Below are positions 53,751-63,023 of a stretch of DNA of 64,000 nucleotides, in pieces (position 1 is the first letter of the stretch; each line of letters begins with the position of its first letter). This DNA is from Chitinophagaceae bacterium (lineage in GTDB: Bacteria; Bacteroidota; Bacteroidia; Chitinophagales; Chitinophagaceae): contig JACMLY010000150.1 of the NCBI GenBank assembly GCA_014379345.1, positions 1 to 64,000 on the forward strand, written 5' to 3'. The position numbers and the translations under genes are program-made. Under the pieces are notes generated by a model, which worked only from the letters and a program-made list of their open reading frames with translations, was not told the DNA's origin and ran no database searches.

Positions 53751-56700
53751 ATGAGTGCTTTAGAAAATATAAAAGGACGATTTAAACAGTTTGGGCCAAC
53801 AACCTGGAGTATAAAAAATAAATCATCAATATATCTCCTGATTCTTTTTGTTAGTCTGGCAGGAATTTACCAGTTTGTTACATTGCCAAAAGCGCAGTAT
53901 CCGGATATCGTTATCCCTACCATTTATGTGCAAACAATTTATGTTGGTAACTCTCCCCGGGATATAGAAAACCTGGTAACACAGCCAATAGAAAAACAAA
54001 TAAAGGGGATAACGGGAGCGAAAATTAATAAAGTCACCAGCACATCCGTGCAGGATTACTCTGCAATAACTGTAGAATTTGATACCGATGTTACGACGGA
54101 TATCGCCCTTCAAAAAGTAAAAGATGCTGTTGATAAGGCGAAGACTGATCTACCCACCGATCTTACCGAAGAGCCCTCAACAATGGAAGTGAGCTTTTCC
54201 GACATGCCGATCATGTATGTAAACGTAAGTGGTGATTATGATGTAATGCGGTTAAAAAAATATGCGGATGAATTACAGGACAGGTTGGAGGAATTGTCAC
54301 AGATTAACCGGGTAGATCTTGTGGGTGCTCCTGAGAGGGAATTTCAGATAAACGTTGATAATTTCCGGATGCAGAATGCAGGCATCACGTACGATGATAT
54401 TGCGAATGCAGTAGCACGGGAAAATTTGGATATTTCCGGTGGTTTACTGGATGTTGGGAACACAAAACGAAACCTTCAATTAAAAGGACAATTTAAGACA
54501 GCATTCGATATTGAAAAGGTGGTGGTGAGGAATACAAAGGGAGCGCCTATTTACCTGAAGGATATAGCAGCGATCACGGATACGATAAAGGAAACGGAAA
54601 GCTTTGCACGACTCAATGGAAAAAAGGTAATCACATTAAATATAATTAAGCGTGCAGGAGAAAATCTGATCGAAACTTCTGATGATGTAAAAAGAGTGGT
54701 GGATGAGTTAAGGGCTACCCAGTTTCCTAAAAACCTTGAAGTGGTAATAACCGGCGACCAGAGTAAACTTACCCGCACTTCTTTCAATGAACTGGTGAAT
54801 ACGATCGTTATTGGATTTTTGCTGGTGTTGATCATCCTCATGTTTTTCATGGGTGTTTCCAATGCATTTTTTGTTGCATTGTCGGTGCCACTGAGTATGT
54901 TCGTCGCATTTTTATTTCTGCCGGCAGCTGAGGTCATCATAGGTTCAGATCTTACATTGAATTTCATGGTTCTTTTTGCGCTCTTATTTGGTTTGGGAAT
55001 TATTGTAGATGATGCGATTGTTGTTATTGAAAACACCCATCGTATCCTCGTACAAAGCAAGGGGACACTTACGCCGGAAAAATCAGCGATCATGGCTGCC
55101 GGTGAAGTCTTTGTTCCTGTATTGGCTGGCACACTCACCACCCTGGCCCCCTTTGTGCCATTGTTGTTCTGGCCAGGCATCATTGGAAAGTTTATGATCT
55201 ACCTGCCTACGATGCTCATTTTTACATTGGCTGCATCGCTGATAGTGGCATTTATCATGAATCCTGTATTTGCCGTGGACTTTATGAACCATGATGAACA
55301 TGCGACAGCTAAGCGCAAAAGAGAAATTTTCCGAAAACCTGGTTTATGGATTGCGTTGGGCTTAGGAATATTGTTGGATCTTATGCAATTCAGATTTCTT
55401 GGAAACCTGATCATATTTATAGCATTGATGGTATTGTTCAATCATTTTATTTTGAATGATGTCATACACAGATTTCAGAACCGCTTTCTTCCCTGGTTGA
55501 TGAGCCATTATGAAAGTTTGTTGCGTTGGGGATTAAGAGGATGGCGCCCGGTTTGGTTATTATTGGCAACAATCGGTTTGTTCATTTTTTCAATCATCTT
55601 TTTTGTAGCAAGACAGGTACCCGTGGTATTTTTTCCCAGCGGTGATCCTAACCAGGTGTTTGTATATATGAAATTGCCGGTTGGAACAGACGTACAATAT
55701 ACTGACTCAATAGCTGAGATTCTGGAGAAAAGAGTTTACAAGGTGCTGGATATGGAAAATGGCAAGTCAAACCCGATGGTAGAAAGTGTGATCACCAATA
55801 TTGCAGTAGGTGCCGCCGATCCTATGAGTGGCGATAGAAGTACTAGACCGGAATTGGGACGTATTCAAATATCTTTTGTTGAATTTGAAAAGCGTCATGG
55901 AAAGTCCTCGGCCCCTTACCTGGATTCTATCCGGGCCGTGGTAAAGGGCATTCCCGGGGCTGAATTGTCTGTAAACCAAGAGCAGGGTGGGCCGCCAACT
56001 GAGCCGCCGATCAACATCGAGATCAGCAGTGAAAATTTCGATGATCTTATAAAAACCTCGGTTGCATTGAAAAATTATCTGGATTCAATTCAAACACCAG
56101 GAGTAGAAGAATTAAAAATGGATGTGGATCTATCGAATCCGGAAATTGCGTTTACTGTGGACAGAGAGCGAGCCCTGATTGAAGGCGTTTCATCGGGACA
56201 GATCGGGATGGCAATAAGAACTGCAATATTTGGAAGAGAAGTTTCTAAAATCAAAGATGGCGAAGACGAGTATAAGATTCAATTGCGCAATACTGAGATA
56301 CAAAGAAATGATCTTGCAAGCATCATGAATATGAATATAAGTTTTCAGGATATGTCCTCAGGCGGTGAGATAAAACGTGTTCCTGTTAGCTCGGTTGTGA
56401 AGGTTGATTATACCAGTACTCTTGGAAGCGTTAAACGCAAGGATCAAAAAAGAGTGATCACGCTTACTTCAAATGTTTTGGTAACACAGGGATACACTCC
56501 AACTGCTGTGAACACCGAACTGGCGGGACATATTGCCGAATTCTCGGAAAGACCGGATGTAGCCGAAACAGTTACTATACGTCAGACTGGTGAGGGAGAA
56601 CAACAGGCAGAGACTGGCGCATTTTTATTGCAGGCTTTGGTGATAGCCCTGATGTTGATCTTGTTTATCCTGATTATTCAATTTAATTCGGTGGGTAGAT

Positions 56701-57344
56701 CTGTGATCATTCTCACAGAGATTATATTCAGCGTGATCGGTGTGCTGCTAGGTTTCGGTATCACAAGAATGGAGGTTTCGGTTGTGATGACGGGAATTGG
56801 AATTGTAGGTCTTGCCGGTATAGTTATCAAAAATGGTATTCTTGTAATTGAATTTGCAGACGAGCTGAGAGCAAGGGGAATGAAAACCCGTGAAGCGATC
56901 GTTCAGGCTGGTAAAACGCGTATCATACCGGTAATGCTTACGGCAATAGCCGCAATTCTTGGTCTTATTCCATTGGCAGTGGGATTTAACATAGATTTTG
57001 TTCGGATGTTTTCCGACTTTGATCCGAATATCTTCTTCGGTGGCGATAACGCCGTATTCTGGAAGCCGTTATCGTGGACAATCATCTTTGGGCTATTGTT
57101 TGCATTCTTCATGACGTTATTGATCCTGCCAAGCATGTACCTTATTGCAGAAAGATTGAAGCGCCCGATGCGTAGAATGTACGGTGGTAAATGGATTTCC
57201 TTCTTGGGCATACCTCCCTTGACTTTCATATTTATGATTCTCATGGTGGTCACTATGTTCAGGCACCAATATGAAGTAGCCCGGCGGAAAAGGAGACTAA
57301 AAGATCAGTCAGTTGATAAAACATTTATCGGAAGCTGGTTTTAA
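53751..57344 (+). CDS. RND efflux permease (HAE1/CusA-like class)
   Basis: A 1197-residue inner-membrane pump, longer than the usual 1030-1050. TM1 is near 24-44. The proton-relay aspartates are Asp420-Asp421 in GIIVDDAIVVIENTHRI (TM4). Two periplasmic porter loops, about 45-340 and 625-880, follow the family plan (QYPDIVIPTIYVQTIYVG). The extra length lies partly at about 515-595 after TM6, with a charged stretch (HDEHATAKRKREIFRKPG) and two added hydrophobic helices, and partly before the last span (DFDPNIFFGGDNAVFWKP). The pump exports drugs or metabolites using proton flow. Terminator follows. Confidence 0.94.
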   Translation: MSALENIKGRFKQFGPTTWSIKNKSSIYLLILFVSLAGIYQFVTLPKAQYPDIVIPTIYVQTIYVGNSPRDIENLVTQPIEKQIKGITGAKINKVTSTSVQDYSAITVEFDTDVTTDIALQKVKDAVDKAKTDLPTDLTEEPSTMEVSFSDMPIMYVNVSGDYDVMRLKKYADELQDRLEELSQINRVDLVGAPEREFQINVDNFRMQNAGITYDDIANAVARENLDISGGLLDVGNTKRNLQLKGQFKTAFDIEKVVVRNTKGAPIYLKDIAAITDTIKETESFARLNGKKVITLNIIKRAGENLIETSDDVKRVVDELRATQFPKNLEVVITGDQSKLTRTSFNELVNTIVIGFLLVLIILMFFMGVSNAFFVALSVPLSMFVAFLFLPAAEVIIGSDLTLNFMVLFALLFGLGIIVDDAIVVIENTHRILVQSKGTLTPEKSAIMAAGEVFVPVLAGTLTTLAPFVPLLFWPGIIGKFMIYLPTMLIFTLAASLIVAFIMNPVFAVDFMNHDEHATAKRKREIFRKPGLWIALGLGILLDLMQFRFLGNLIIFIALMVLFNHFILNDVIHRFQNRFLPWLMSHYESLLRWGLRGWRPVWLLLATIGLFIFSIIFFVARQVPVVFFPSGDPNQVFVYMKLPVGTDVQYTDSIAEILEKRVYKVLDMENGKSNPMVESVITNIAVGAADPMSGDRSTRPELGRIQISFVEFEKRHGKSSAPYLDSIRAVVKGIPGAELSVNQEQGGPPTEPPINIEISSENFDDLIKTSVALKNYLDSIQTPGVEELKMDVDLSNPEIAFTVDRERALIEGVSSGQIGMAIRTAIFGREVSKIKDGEDEYKIQLRNTEIQRNDLASIMNMNISFQDMSSGGEIKRVPVSSVVKVDYTSTLGSVKRKDQKRVITLTSNVLVTQGYTPTAVNTELAGHIAEFSERPDVAETVTIRQTGEGEQQAETGAFLLQALVIALMLILFILIIQFNSVGRSVIILTEIIFSVIGVLLGFGITRMEVSVVMTGIGIVGLAGIVIKNGILVIEFADELRARGMKTREAIVQAGKTRIIPVMLTAIAAILGLIPLAVGFNIDFVRMFSDFDPNIFFGGDNAVFWKPLSWTIIFGLLFAFFMTLLILPSMYLIAERLKRPMRRMYGGKWISFLGIPPLTFIFMILMVVTMFRHQYEVARRKRRLKDQSVDKTFIGSWF

Positions 57345-57392
57345 ATAAGTGTTGCTAAACAGTCAGGCAGTTGCTACGGTTGGTTAAGGTTC

Positions 57393-57424
57393 GCCATCCC
57401 GGAAAACCGGGATGGCATTTTTTT
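57393..57424 (+). terminator. Intrinsic terminator of the RND efflux operon
   Basis: GCCATCCCGG (57393-57402), loop AAAA, CCGGGATGGC (57407-57416), then ATTTTTTT. It lies 48 bases after the permease stop codon. The T-run is shared with the next palindrome. Confidence 0.93.
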
Positions 57425-57488
57425 GCCACGAATTACACGGATTACCACTAATTAATTCGTGCTAATCCGTGTAATCCGTGGCAAAAAA
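57418..57488. repeat. Intergenic palindrome, family B, second copy
   Basis: TTTTTTTGCCACG (57418-57430) and CGTGGCAAAAAAA (57476-57488 region) are complementary; inside, ATTACACGGATTA faces TAATCCGTGTAAT. It follows the RND terminator immediately. The other copy is at 961-1011. Confidence 0.85.
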
Positions 57489-57520
57489 AATTCTTTTACC
57501 TTCACACAAACTTTAAATCA

Positions 57521-58312
57521 ATGAGAACAAATCATGAAATAGACTATCAGATTCATGGTGAAGAAATGCAGTATGTGGAAGTGGAACTTGATCCCAATGA
57601 AACTGCGATTGCTGAAAGCGGCGCCTTTATGATGATGGAGGATGGAATTCAAATGGAAACCATTTTCGGGGATGGAGCAAAAGCAAACCAGGGATTTATG
57701 GGGAAACTGATGTCTGCAGGAAAAAGGCTTCTTACAGGCGAAAGTTTATTTATGACCGCATTCACAAATACGTCCCAAGGCAAAAAGAAAGTCAGTTTTG
57801 CCTCTCCTTATCCCGGAAAAATAATCCTGATGGATTTACTGAAAATGGGTGGTAAAGTTGTTTGCCAGAAAGATTCTTTTCTCTGCGCAGCAAAGGGTGT
57901 TTCAGTAGGCATTGAGTTCCAGCGCAAGCTTGGTACGGGATTGTTTGGTGGAGAAGGATTTATTATGCAAAAACTGGAAGGCGATGGTTTGGCATTTGTA
58001 CATGCGGGTGGACATGTTACAGAAAAAGAATTACAACCCGGACAATTATTGAAAGTAGACACAGGATGTATAGTGGCATTCAGCCAAACGGTAGAGTACG
58101 ACATTCAATTTGTGGGCGGAATAAAAAATACCTTATTTGGAGGCGAAGGTTTGTTCTTTGCAACTCTTCGCGGTCCTGGAAAAGTATGGATCCAGACACT
58201 ACCTATCAGCCGCCTTGCCGGGCGAATACTCAGTTACGGAACAGTAAGACGCAAAGAAGAAGGAAGCCTTTTAGGTGGAGTTGGAAATGCGCTTGATGGG
58301 GATGGATGGTAG
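57521..58312 (+). CDS. TIGR00266 / AIM24 family protein
   Basis: A 263-residue cytoplasmic protein of the AIM24 family (TIGR00266). It opens YQIHGEEMQYVEVELDPNETAIAESGAFMMM, the family start, and carries KVVCQKDSFLCAAKGVSVGIEFQRKLGTGLFGGEGF and LFGGEGLFFATLRGPGKVWIQTLPISRLAGRI. It has a double-stranded beta-helix fold; the role in bacteria is unknown. It faces the Bax-inhibitor gene, and the gap is filled by a family E palindrome. Confidence 0.92.
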   Translation: MRTNHEIDYQIHGEEMQYVEVELDPNETAIAESGAFMMMEDGIQMETIFGDGAKANQGFMGKLMSAGKRLLTGESLFMTAFTNTSQGKKKVSFASPYPGKIILMDLLKMGGKVVCQKDSFLCAAKGVSVGIEFQRKLGTGLFGGEGFIMQKLEGDGLAFVHAGGHVTEKELQPGQLLKVDTGCIVAFSQTVEYDIQFVGGIKNTLFGGEGLFFATLRGPGKVWIQTLPISRLAGRILSYGTVRRKEEGSLLGGVGNALDGDGW

Positions 58313-58314
58313 GG

Positions 58315-58380
58315 CGAAGTACGAAGTGCAATGTACGAAGTTAATCTACTTCGTACATCGTACTTATAACTTCGTACTTA
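58315..58380. repeat. Intergenic inverted repeat, family E (ACGAAGT type)
   Basis: AAGTACGAAGTGCAATGTACG then AAGT faces ACTTCGTACATCGTACTT and TAACTTCGTACTT. The arms consist of tandem ACGAAGT words. It occupies the whole gap between the two convergent stop codons. Confidence 0.8.
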
Positions 58381-58382
58381 GC

Positions 58383-59138
58383 TTATCTTTTTGCAAATTT
58401 CGAAAGCAACCTCAGTACCTCGATGTACAACCATACAATAGTAACAAGTAAGCCGAAAGCTCCATACCATTCCATATATTTCGGAGCTCCCATGGCAGAG
58501 CCCTGTTCGATCATATCAAAATCCAGAATAAGATTCAATGCTGCAATCGCCACGACCGCCAGGGAAAATACAATGCCCCATGTACCACTACTATGTATCA
58601 AGGGCATTTCAATATTGAAAAAGCGTAATACAAAAGCCAATAAATAAAATACTGCAATACCTGCTGTCGCGGTAAAGATGATAGCCTTAAATTTTTCGGT
58701 GGCTTTAATTACTCCAAAACGGTACAAGGCAAACATTGCTATCACAACTCCAAAAGTAATTCCCACAGCCTGCATGACGATATTTGGAGCAATCTGTGAA
58801 AAAGCATCATTGTAATAAGCAGAGATGCCTCCAACAAAAACGCCCTCCACCAAAGCATAAACCGGTGCAAGAAACGAAGCCCATACCGGTTTAAAAGCGA
58901 GTATCAAAGCAACCACCAATCCTCCGATCGCGGAACCAATTATCCAGGGCATAATATTAACCCCGTCAGCGGCGGCCTTCCATGTAAAGGAAGCGGCTCC
59001 TAAAACCAGTATCATTAATATTCCGAATTTATTAAGCGTTCCTTTTTCCGTCATCACGCCGGCATCACCTGTTGCGCCAATCGTTTTTTCAAAGTTCTTT
59101 TCACTAAGGGCAGGATTTCCCGATTTTAAAAATGCCAT
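58383..59138 (-). CDS. Bax inhibitor-1 / YccA family membrane protein
   Basis: A 251-residue membrane protein with seven hydrophobic segments. It opens FLKSGNPALSEKNF, typical of bacterial YccA-like members of the BI-1 family, and ends in LYIEVLRLLSKFAKR. An in-frame ATG eight codons upstream (59162) exists, but the ATG at 59138 matches the family start. Related proteins are pH-sensitive calcium leak channels or interact with FtsH; which applies here is unknown. Confidence 0.9.
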   Translation of the reverse strand: MAFLKSGNPALSEKNFEKTIGATGDAGVMTEKGTLNKFGILMILVLGAASFTWKAAADGVNIMPWIIGSAIGGLVVALILAFKPVWASFLAPVYALVEGVFVGGISAYYNDAFSQIAPNIVMQAVGITFGVVIAMFALYRFGVIKATEKFKAIIFTATAGIAVFYLLAFVLRFFNIEMPLIHSSGTWGIVFSLAVVAIAALNLILDFDMIEQGSAMGAPKYMEWYGAFGLLVTIVWLYIEVLRLLSKFAKR

Positions 59139-59181
59139 AGGTTTAGTTTTTATTTGAAACAAGATACAAATTTAAAAATAT

Positions 59182-59290
59182 GTACGATGTGAGATGTGGG
59201 ATGTATGATGTTAAATATCTTGATCAGTTAAATTCTTAAAACTCCTCCCCCTAAACGTACATCAAACATCGAACATCTAAAATCGTACTT
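59182..59290. repeat. Intergenic inverted repeat, family E-like (GATGTACGATG type)
   Basis: GTACGATGTGAGATGTGGGATGTATG (from 59182) faces ACGTACATCAAACATCG and AACATCTAAAATCGTAC (59255-59288). The right arm ends two bases before the alpha/beta hydrolase stop codon. Arm words differ from the 58315 copy, but the design of short tandem words in opposite directions is the same. Confidence 0.7.
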
Positions 59291-59291
59291 A

Positions 59292-60185
59292 CTAAAGCTG
59301 TGTTATGGTGGAGTTATTGTTTTGAACGCCAGTAGTTAAGTGAAGCAATACTTCTTTTATCTCTTTATATTTTGTCCATGGAATAAAATGGTTGCCCCCT
59401 GGAAGCATATGTTCTTCGATGCTTTTTGCATGCACGAGCAATTTTTTTGCGTACGAAACATTTCCCGGTGGTACCCAGGTATCCTTATCCCCATGAATAA
59501 AGTAAACAGGACAATTTATTTTGGTGTAAGCCTCTTTTAATTTAACAAGATCCTTTTTTAAATACCACAACTCCATATTTGAAGGCCGGAAAGCTCCCGG
59601 TACTAACAAATTCAGAGGAGTATTGAAAAGCAGTGGCCTCCATTTCTCCGGTTTTTCAACATCGGGATCTACCGAGCCCGATATTAGAACCAACCCCGCA
59701 AAGAAATCGGGGTTATTTGCAGCTAGTAAAATGATCATGGGACCACCCAGTGAATGACCCACAAGGAAAATGGGCTTGCCGTTATTTAATTTGTGTAATA
59801 AGGGGCTCATCAACTCCGACTGACGTTGCAGGTTTTCCGCCTTGCCAAAATCACTGTATCCGAATCCGGGTCGATCAATCGAGATCATCCTGTATTTGCC
59901 TAGGAGGTCCTTGTCTTCAAGATAGTTGGAGAAAGCATTCCAACTTCCTGGCGTGCCATGAATGAACACAAGTGTTGGCAGGCTGTCTTCACCTGTTTGC
60001 GCATAATGAATATTTCTCCCTTCAATTTTTTCTGTTGCTGTTTTTAGAATCAATCCCTTCTGCTCAAACTCTTTTTTCATTTCATCATCTGCCTTGCGAA
60101 AGGTCATACAGCTCTGAGCAAAAATGATCCATACAATTAAAATGATCACAAATACAATCATAGACTTCATAAAAAAACGTTTCAT
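59292..60185 (-). CDS. Membrane-anchored alpha/beta hydrolase
   Basis: A 297-residue hydrolase with an N-terminal hydrophobic segment (FVIILIVWIIFAQSC), so it is exported and possibly lipid-anchored. The catalytic triad is Ser145 in VGHSLGG, the Asp in HGDKDTWVPPG and the His in PGGNHFIPW. The oxyanion loop is FIHGTPGSWNAF. Substrate is unknown; epoxide hydrolases, esterases and acylhydrolases share this pattern. It lies 87 bases downstream of the ricT gene on the same strand and may be read from it. Confidence 0.9.
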   Translation of the reverse strand: MKRFFMKSMIVFVIILIVWIIFAQSCMTFRKADDEMKKEFEQKGLILKTATEKIEGRNIHYAQTGEDSLPTLVFIHGTPGSWNAFSNYLEDKDLLGKYRMISIDRPGFGYSDFGKAENLQRQSELMSPLLHKLNNGKPIFLVGHSLGGPMIILLAANNPDFFAGLVLISGSVDPDVEKPEKWRPLLFNTPLNLLVPGAFRPSNMELWYLKKDLVKLKEAYTKINCPVYFIHGDKDTWVPPGNVSYAKKLLVHAKSIEEHMLPGGNHFIPWTKYKEIKEVLLHLTTGVQNNNSTITQL

Positions 60186-60272
60186 CTATCGGGGTTTGAA
60201 GATAGCCGGCAATAAGCGAACAGCTCCATAATAAAAGTTACGGAACAGTTATACAAGTAGTTCAAAACTTTG

Positions 60273-61469
60273 TTAAGTTTTTGGATTATTCCTTCTATCA
60301 TCCCTTCGCGGACGATTGGGAGGTACAGGCTTGTTAGGTTGAGGCCGTGATTGTTGATTTTGATGTTTCTTTCTTTTTTCTGCTTTTTCAAGCGTTCTTA
60401 AACTGATCTGGCCTACAACATCTACGAACTCAGGTTCTACCTCTTTTGGTTTCTGGCTGGTAACTTCAACAGCCTCGAGTTCCTGTGGTATGATGCCTTG
60501 CGAATTCTGCTGTTTGATCTTCTTTACCCTTTCTATAGGTACCGGGTAATGTTTACTGCTATCTGGCAGGATATACCACATCAGGTTCCTGAAAATATCT
60601 TTCTTAATGAGTATGGCTGTTCCTTTAGCTACCTGGATGGAATCGGCATTTTCAGGAAAATGCTGCAGTGCATCGAGATAAGTGTCTAATTCGTAATTTA
60701 AACAGCATTTTAACCGCCCACACTGACCGCTTAGCTTACTTTGGTTAATAGAGAGGTTCTGATACCTGGCCGCAGTTGTATTGACCGATTTAAAATCGGT
60801 TAACCAGGTAGCACAACACAGTTCACGTCCGCAACTTCCAATGCCTCCAACCTTTCCTGCTTCCTGCCTGGCTCCAATCTGCCGCATCTCTACCTTCACC
60901 CTGAACTCCTTTGCATACAATTTTATAAGTTCCCTGAAATCAACCCGGTCATCGGCAATATAAAAGAAGGTAGCTTTTCGCCCATCGGCCTGAATTTCAA
61001 CCTCGCTGATCTTCATATCCAGGTTTAATTGCCTCGCAATGGCCCTTGAACGTATAACTGCCTCCCTTTCACGTACTTTATTCTGAGCCATGATCTCAAG
61101 ATCCTTGTCCGTAGCATGTCGCATTACTTTCTTTATTTCTGCATCGAATTCCTGAATGCCTTTTTTCTTTAATTGAATTCGTACAATTTCACCTGTAAGG
61201 TTAACTTCTCCTACATCAAACCCACTCACACCTTCCACACATATCATATCGCCTTTTTCCAATTGGTGAACCGTTGTATTCCTGAAATAATCTTTACGGC
61301 TCCCATTATTGAAGCTCACCTCGATAATCCGGCAAAAACTTTCAGGATCGCTGATTGGTAGGTTGATCAGCCAATCATAGGCATTCATACGATTACAGCC
61401 TCCTGTGCTACACCCTCCATTGCTTTTGCACCCATTTGGCTTGCCCGTTCCGCAATTACTACAGCCCAT
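60273..61469 (-). CDS. ricT: PSP1-domain regulatory protein RicT-like
   Basis: A 398-residue cytoplasmic protein. Residues about 55-140 give the PSP1 core, and the conserved cysteine motifs GIGSCGRELCCATWLTDF and LSGQCGRLKCCLNYE identify the RicT/YaaT family. In Bacillus the RicA-RicF-RicT complex carries iron-sulfur clusters and tunes RNA decay; the partners are not in this window. The N terminus (residues 1-25) has five cysteines in an unusual CxxC/GG-rich extension. The C-terminal tail (345-398) is basic and Pro-rich. The gene follows holB on the same strand, an order shared with Firmicutes. Confidence 0.92.
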   Translation of the reverse strand: MGCSNCGTGKPNGCKSNGGCSTGGCNRMNAYDWLINLPISDPESFCRIIEVSFNNGSRKDYFRNTTVHQLEKGDMICVEGVSGFDVGEVNLTGEIVRIQLKKKGIQEFDAEIKKVMRHATDKDLEIMAQNKVREREAVIRSRAIARQLNLDMKISEVEIQADGRKATFFYIADDRVDFRELIKLYAKEFRVKVEMRQIGARQEAGKVGGIGSCGRELCCATWLTDFKSVNTTAARYQNLSINQSKLSGQCGRLKCCLNYELDTYLDALQHFPENADSIQVAKGTAILIKKDIFRNLMWYILPDSSKHYPVPIERVKKIKQQNSQGIIPQELEAVEVTSQKPKEVEPEFVDVVGQISLRTLEKAEKRKKHQNQQSRPQPNKPVPPNRPRRDDRRNNPKT

Positions 61470-61763
61470 CTATTACAAGAATTGAAAATTTGAGAAATAT
61501 GTTTGGCCTGCAACAAGATGAAGATGATACACTGATTGTGTTACTTACTAAACCGCCTGATAAATACTGTTCAACTATGCCAAAAAAATTCGAACAGAAC
61601 TAAACGGTCCCCGGCTATACGGGTTATAAAGCTAATTATAGAGAAGTAAGATGACTTACCAATACGTTTCTACACAATCTCCATGTATAACCTTCCTTCC
61701 TCACTGATTCTTCTTTCTTCATCGGCCTGTTTACAAATATAAGTCTAAACGCTGAAATCCGGT

Positions 61764-63023
61764 TTATGTGATATGTACCAGCTTGTGATTAGCTAATATA
61801 TGGTATAATTTGATGGTTAAGGCATGGAAAAGCATCTTTGCATGGGCATTTCGTTCAATATAATAAGATGCCCTGTCTAATTCCTCAACAATGGCCTGTT
61901 GTTGCGAAATATCGGCGATATGGTTAAGTCTTTTTGCAAAATCCTTTTCATTCTCAGGCATAACAAAGCCCGGAAGGTTTGCAGTACTGCCTTCTTCCAT
62001 GATCCTCAACCTTACTGCCTGTTCAAGCAAATGATTGCAGTACCGCAGAAATTGCTTTTGCCTTTCGCGGCCAAGTTTACTGATTTCTTCCACCCATTTT
62101 ACCTGCGCTACCGGTCCTGTTTTTAGGATGGCATTCAGCCAGTCACGCAGCAGGCTTTCCCAATCTTCCGCGGCATGTTGTAATAATTGCAGTGCTTCGC
62201 GGTAATTTCCTTCTGCTACGGAGGCTATTTGACGAGCCTGGTCCGCAGCAACTTTGGCGCGATTTACAAGAGCAGATTCCACTTCGGTAGTCTCCAATGA
62301 AGGGATCCTGATCAACTGTGTACGCGACAAAATGGTAGGCAAAATCTGAGATTCATTTTCGGTTACCAGAATAAATAATGTATTGGGCGGAGGCTCTTCG
62401 ATAAGCTTCAAAAGTTTGTTGCCTTCATTCCCCAGATACTCGGGCATCCAAACAATCAACACCTTATACTCACTTTCAAAACTCTTAAGATTTAGTTTTC
62501 GGATGATATCATTGCATTCCTGTGCTGTGATATTGCCTTGTTTGTTTTCAGCGCCTATAAATTGAAGCCAGTCATAAATATTCCCGTATGGATACAGAGA
62601 AATGAATTCACGCCATTCCTGAATATAATCGGTACTGATGGGAGGAGTGCCTGTTTTTTTTGTAATCACCGGATACGAAAAGTGAATATCCGGGTGAACC
62701 ATAGCCTTCATTTTTGAATAAGAAGGATGTTTTTGCATCCAGTGATCCGGCCCTCCCTCAGGGTCTGTAGATGAGGAAACGGGTATCTTTTTGTCTTGTA
62801 GATCGGTTCCAAATAATGGATCTTCCCGTAGACTGTTTTCTTCGCTCCGATTCAAGGGGGCGGGATTCAGGCAAATAAAACCTGCCAGGGCCATTGCCAG
62901 CGGTAAAGCTCCGCTACCTTCTTTTCCTGCAAATAATAAAGCATGGCTAAGGCGGTTATTTTGTACCAGCTCAACCAGATGTATTTTTGTTTCTGTTTGC
63001 CCTATCACGTCTTTAAAAAGCAT
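61764..63023 (-). CDS. holB: DNA polymerase III delta-prime-like subunit
   Basis: A 419-residue clamp-loader subunit. It opens MLFKDVIGQTETKIHLVELVQNNRLSHALLF, typical of HolB. The P-loop reads AGKEGSGALPLA and lacks the GKT/S, as in the non-hydrolysing delta-prime subunits. The central segment EYLGNEGNKLLKLIEEPPPNTLFILVTENESQILPTILSRTQLI is the classic SRC-like motif region (SRT in place of SRC). The C-terminal part is the helical collar domain. It helps load the sliding clamp during replication. The gene directly precedes ricT, a conserved pairing. Confidence 0.92.
   Translation of the reverse strand: MLFKDVIGQTETKIHLVELVQNNRLSHALLFAGKEGSGALPLAMALAGFICLNPAPLNRSEENSLREDPLFGTDLQDKKIPVSSSTDPEGGPDHWMQKHPSYSKMKAMVHPDIHFSYPVITKKTGTPPISTDYIQEWREFISLYPYGNIYDWLQFIGAENKQGNITAQECNDIIRKLNLKSFESEYKVLIVWMPEYLGNEGNKLLKLIEEPPPNTLFILVTENESQILPTILSRTQLIRIPSLETTEVESALVNRAKVAADQARQIASVAEGNYREALQLLQHAAEDWESLLRDWLNAILKTGPVAQVKWVEEISKLGRERQKQFLRYCNHLLEQAVRLRIMEEGSTANLPGFVMPENEKDFAKRLNHIADISQQQAIVEELDRASYYIERNAHAKMLFHALTIKLYHILANHKLVHIT

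Noticed and set aside
54551-55183. Long reverse frame of 210 codons inside the RND permease
   Set aside because: It runs opposite to a well-supported permease gene and has no domain, as do similar reverse frames at 2291-2968 and 44345-44836.
61470-61763. Short 28-codon frame between holB and ricT
   Set aside because: Starts at an ATG in random-looking sequence, has no recognisable feature and no promoter match.
61764-63023. Frame error in holB because the P-loop lacks GKT/S
   Set aside because: Delta-prime subunits commonly have a degenerate P-loop; the frame is otherwise intact.
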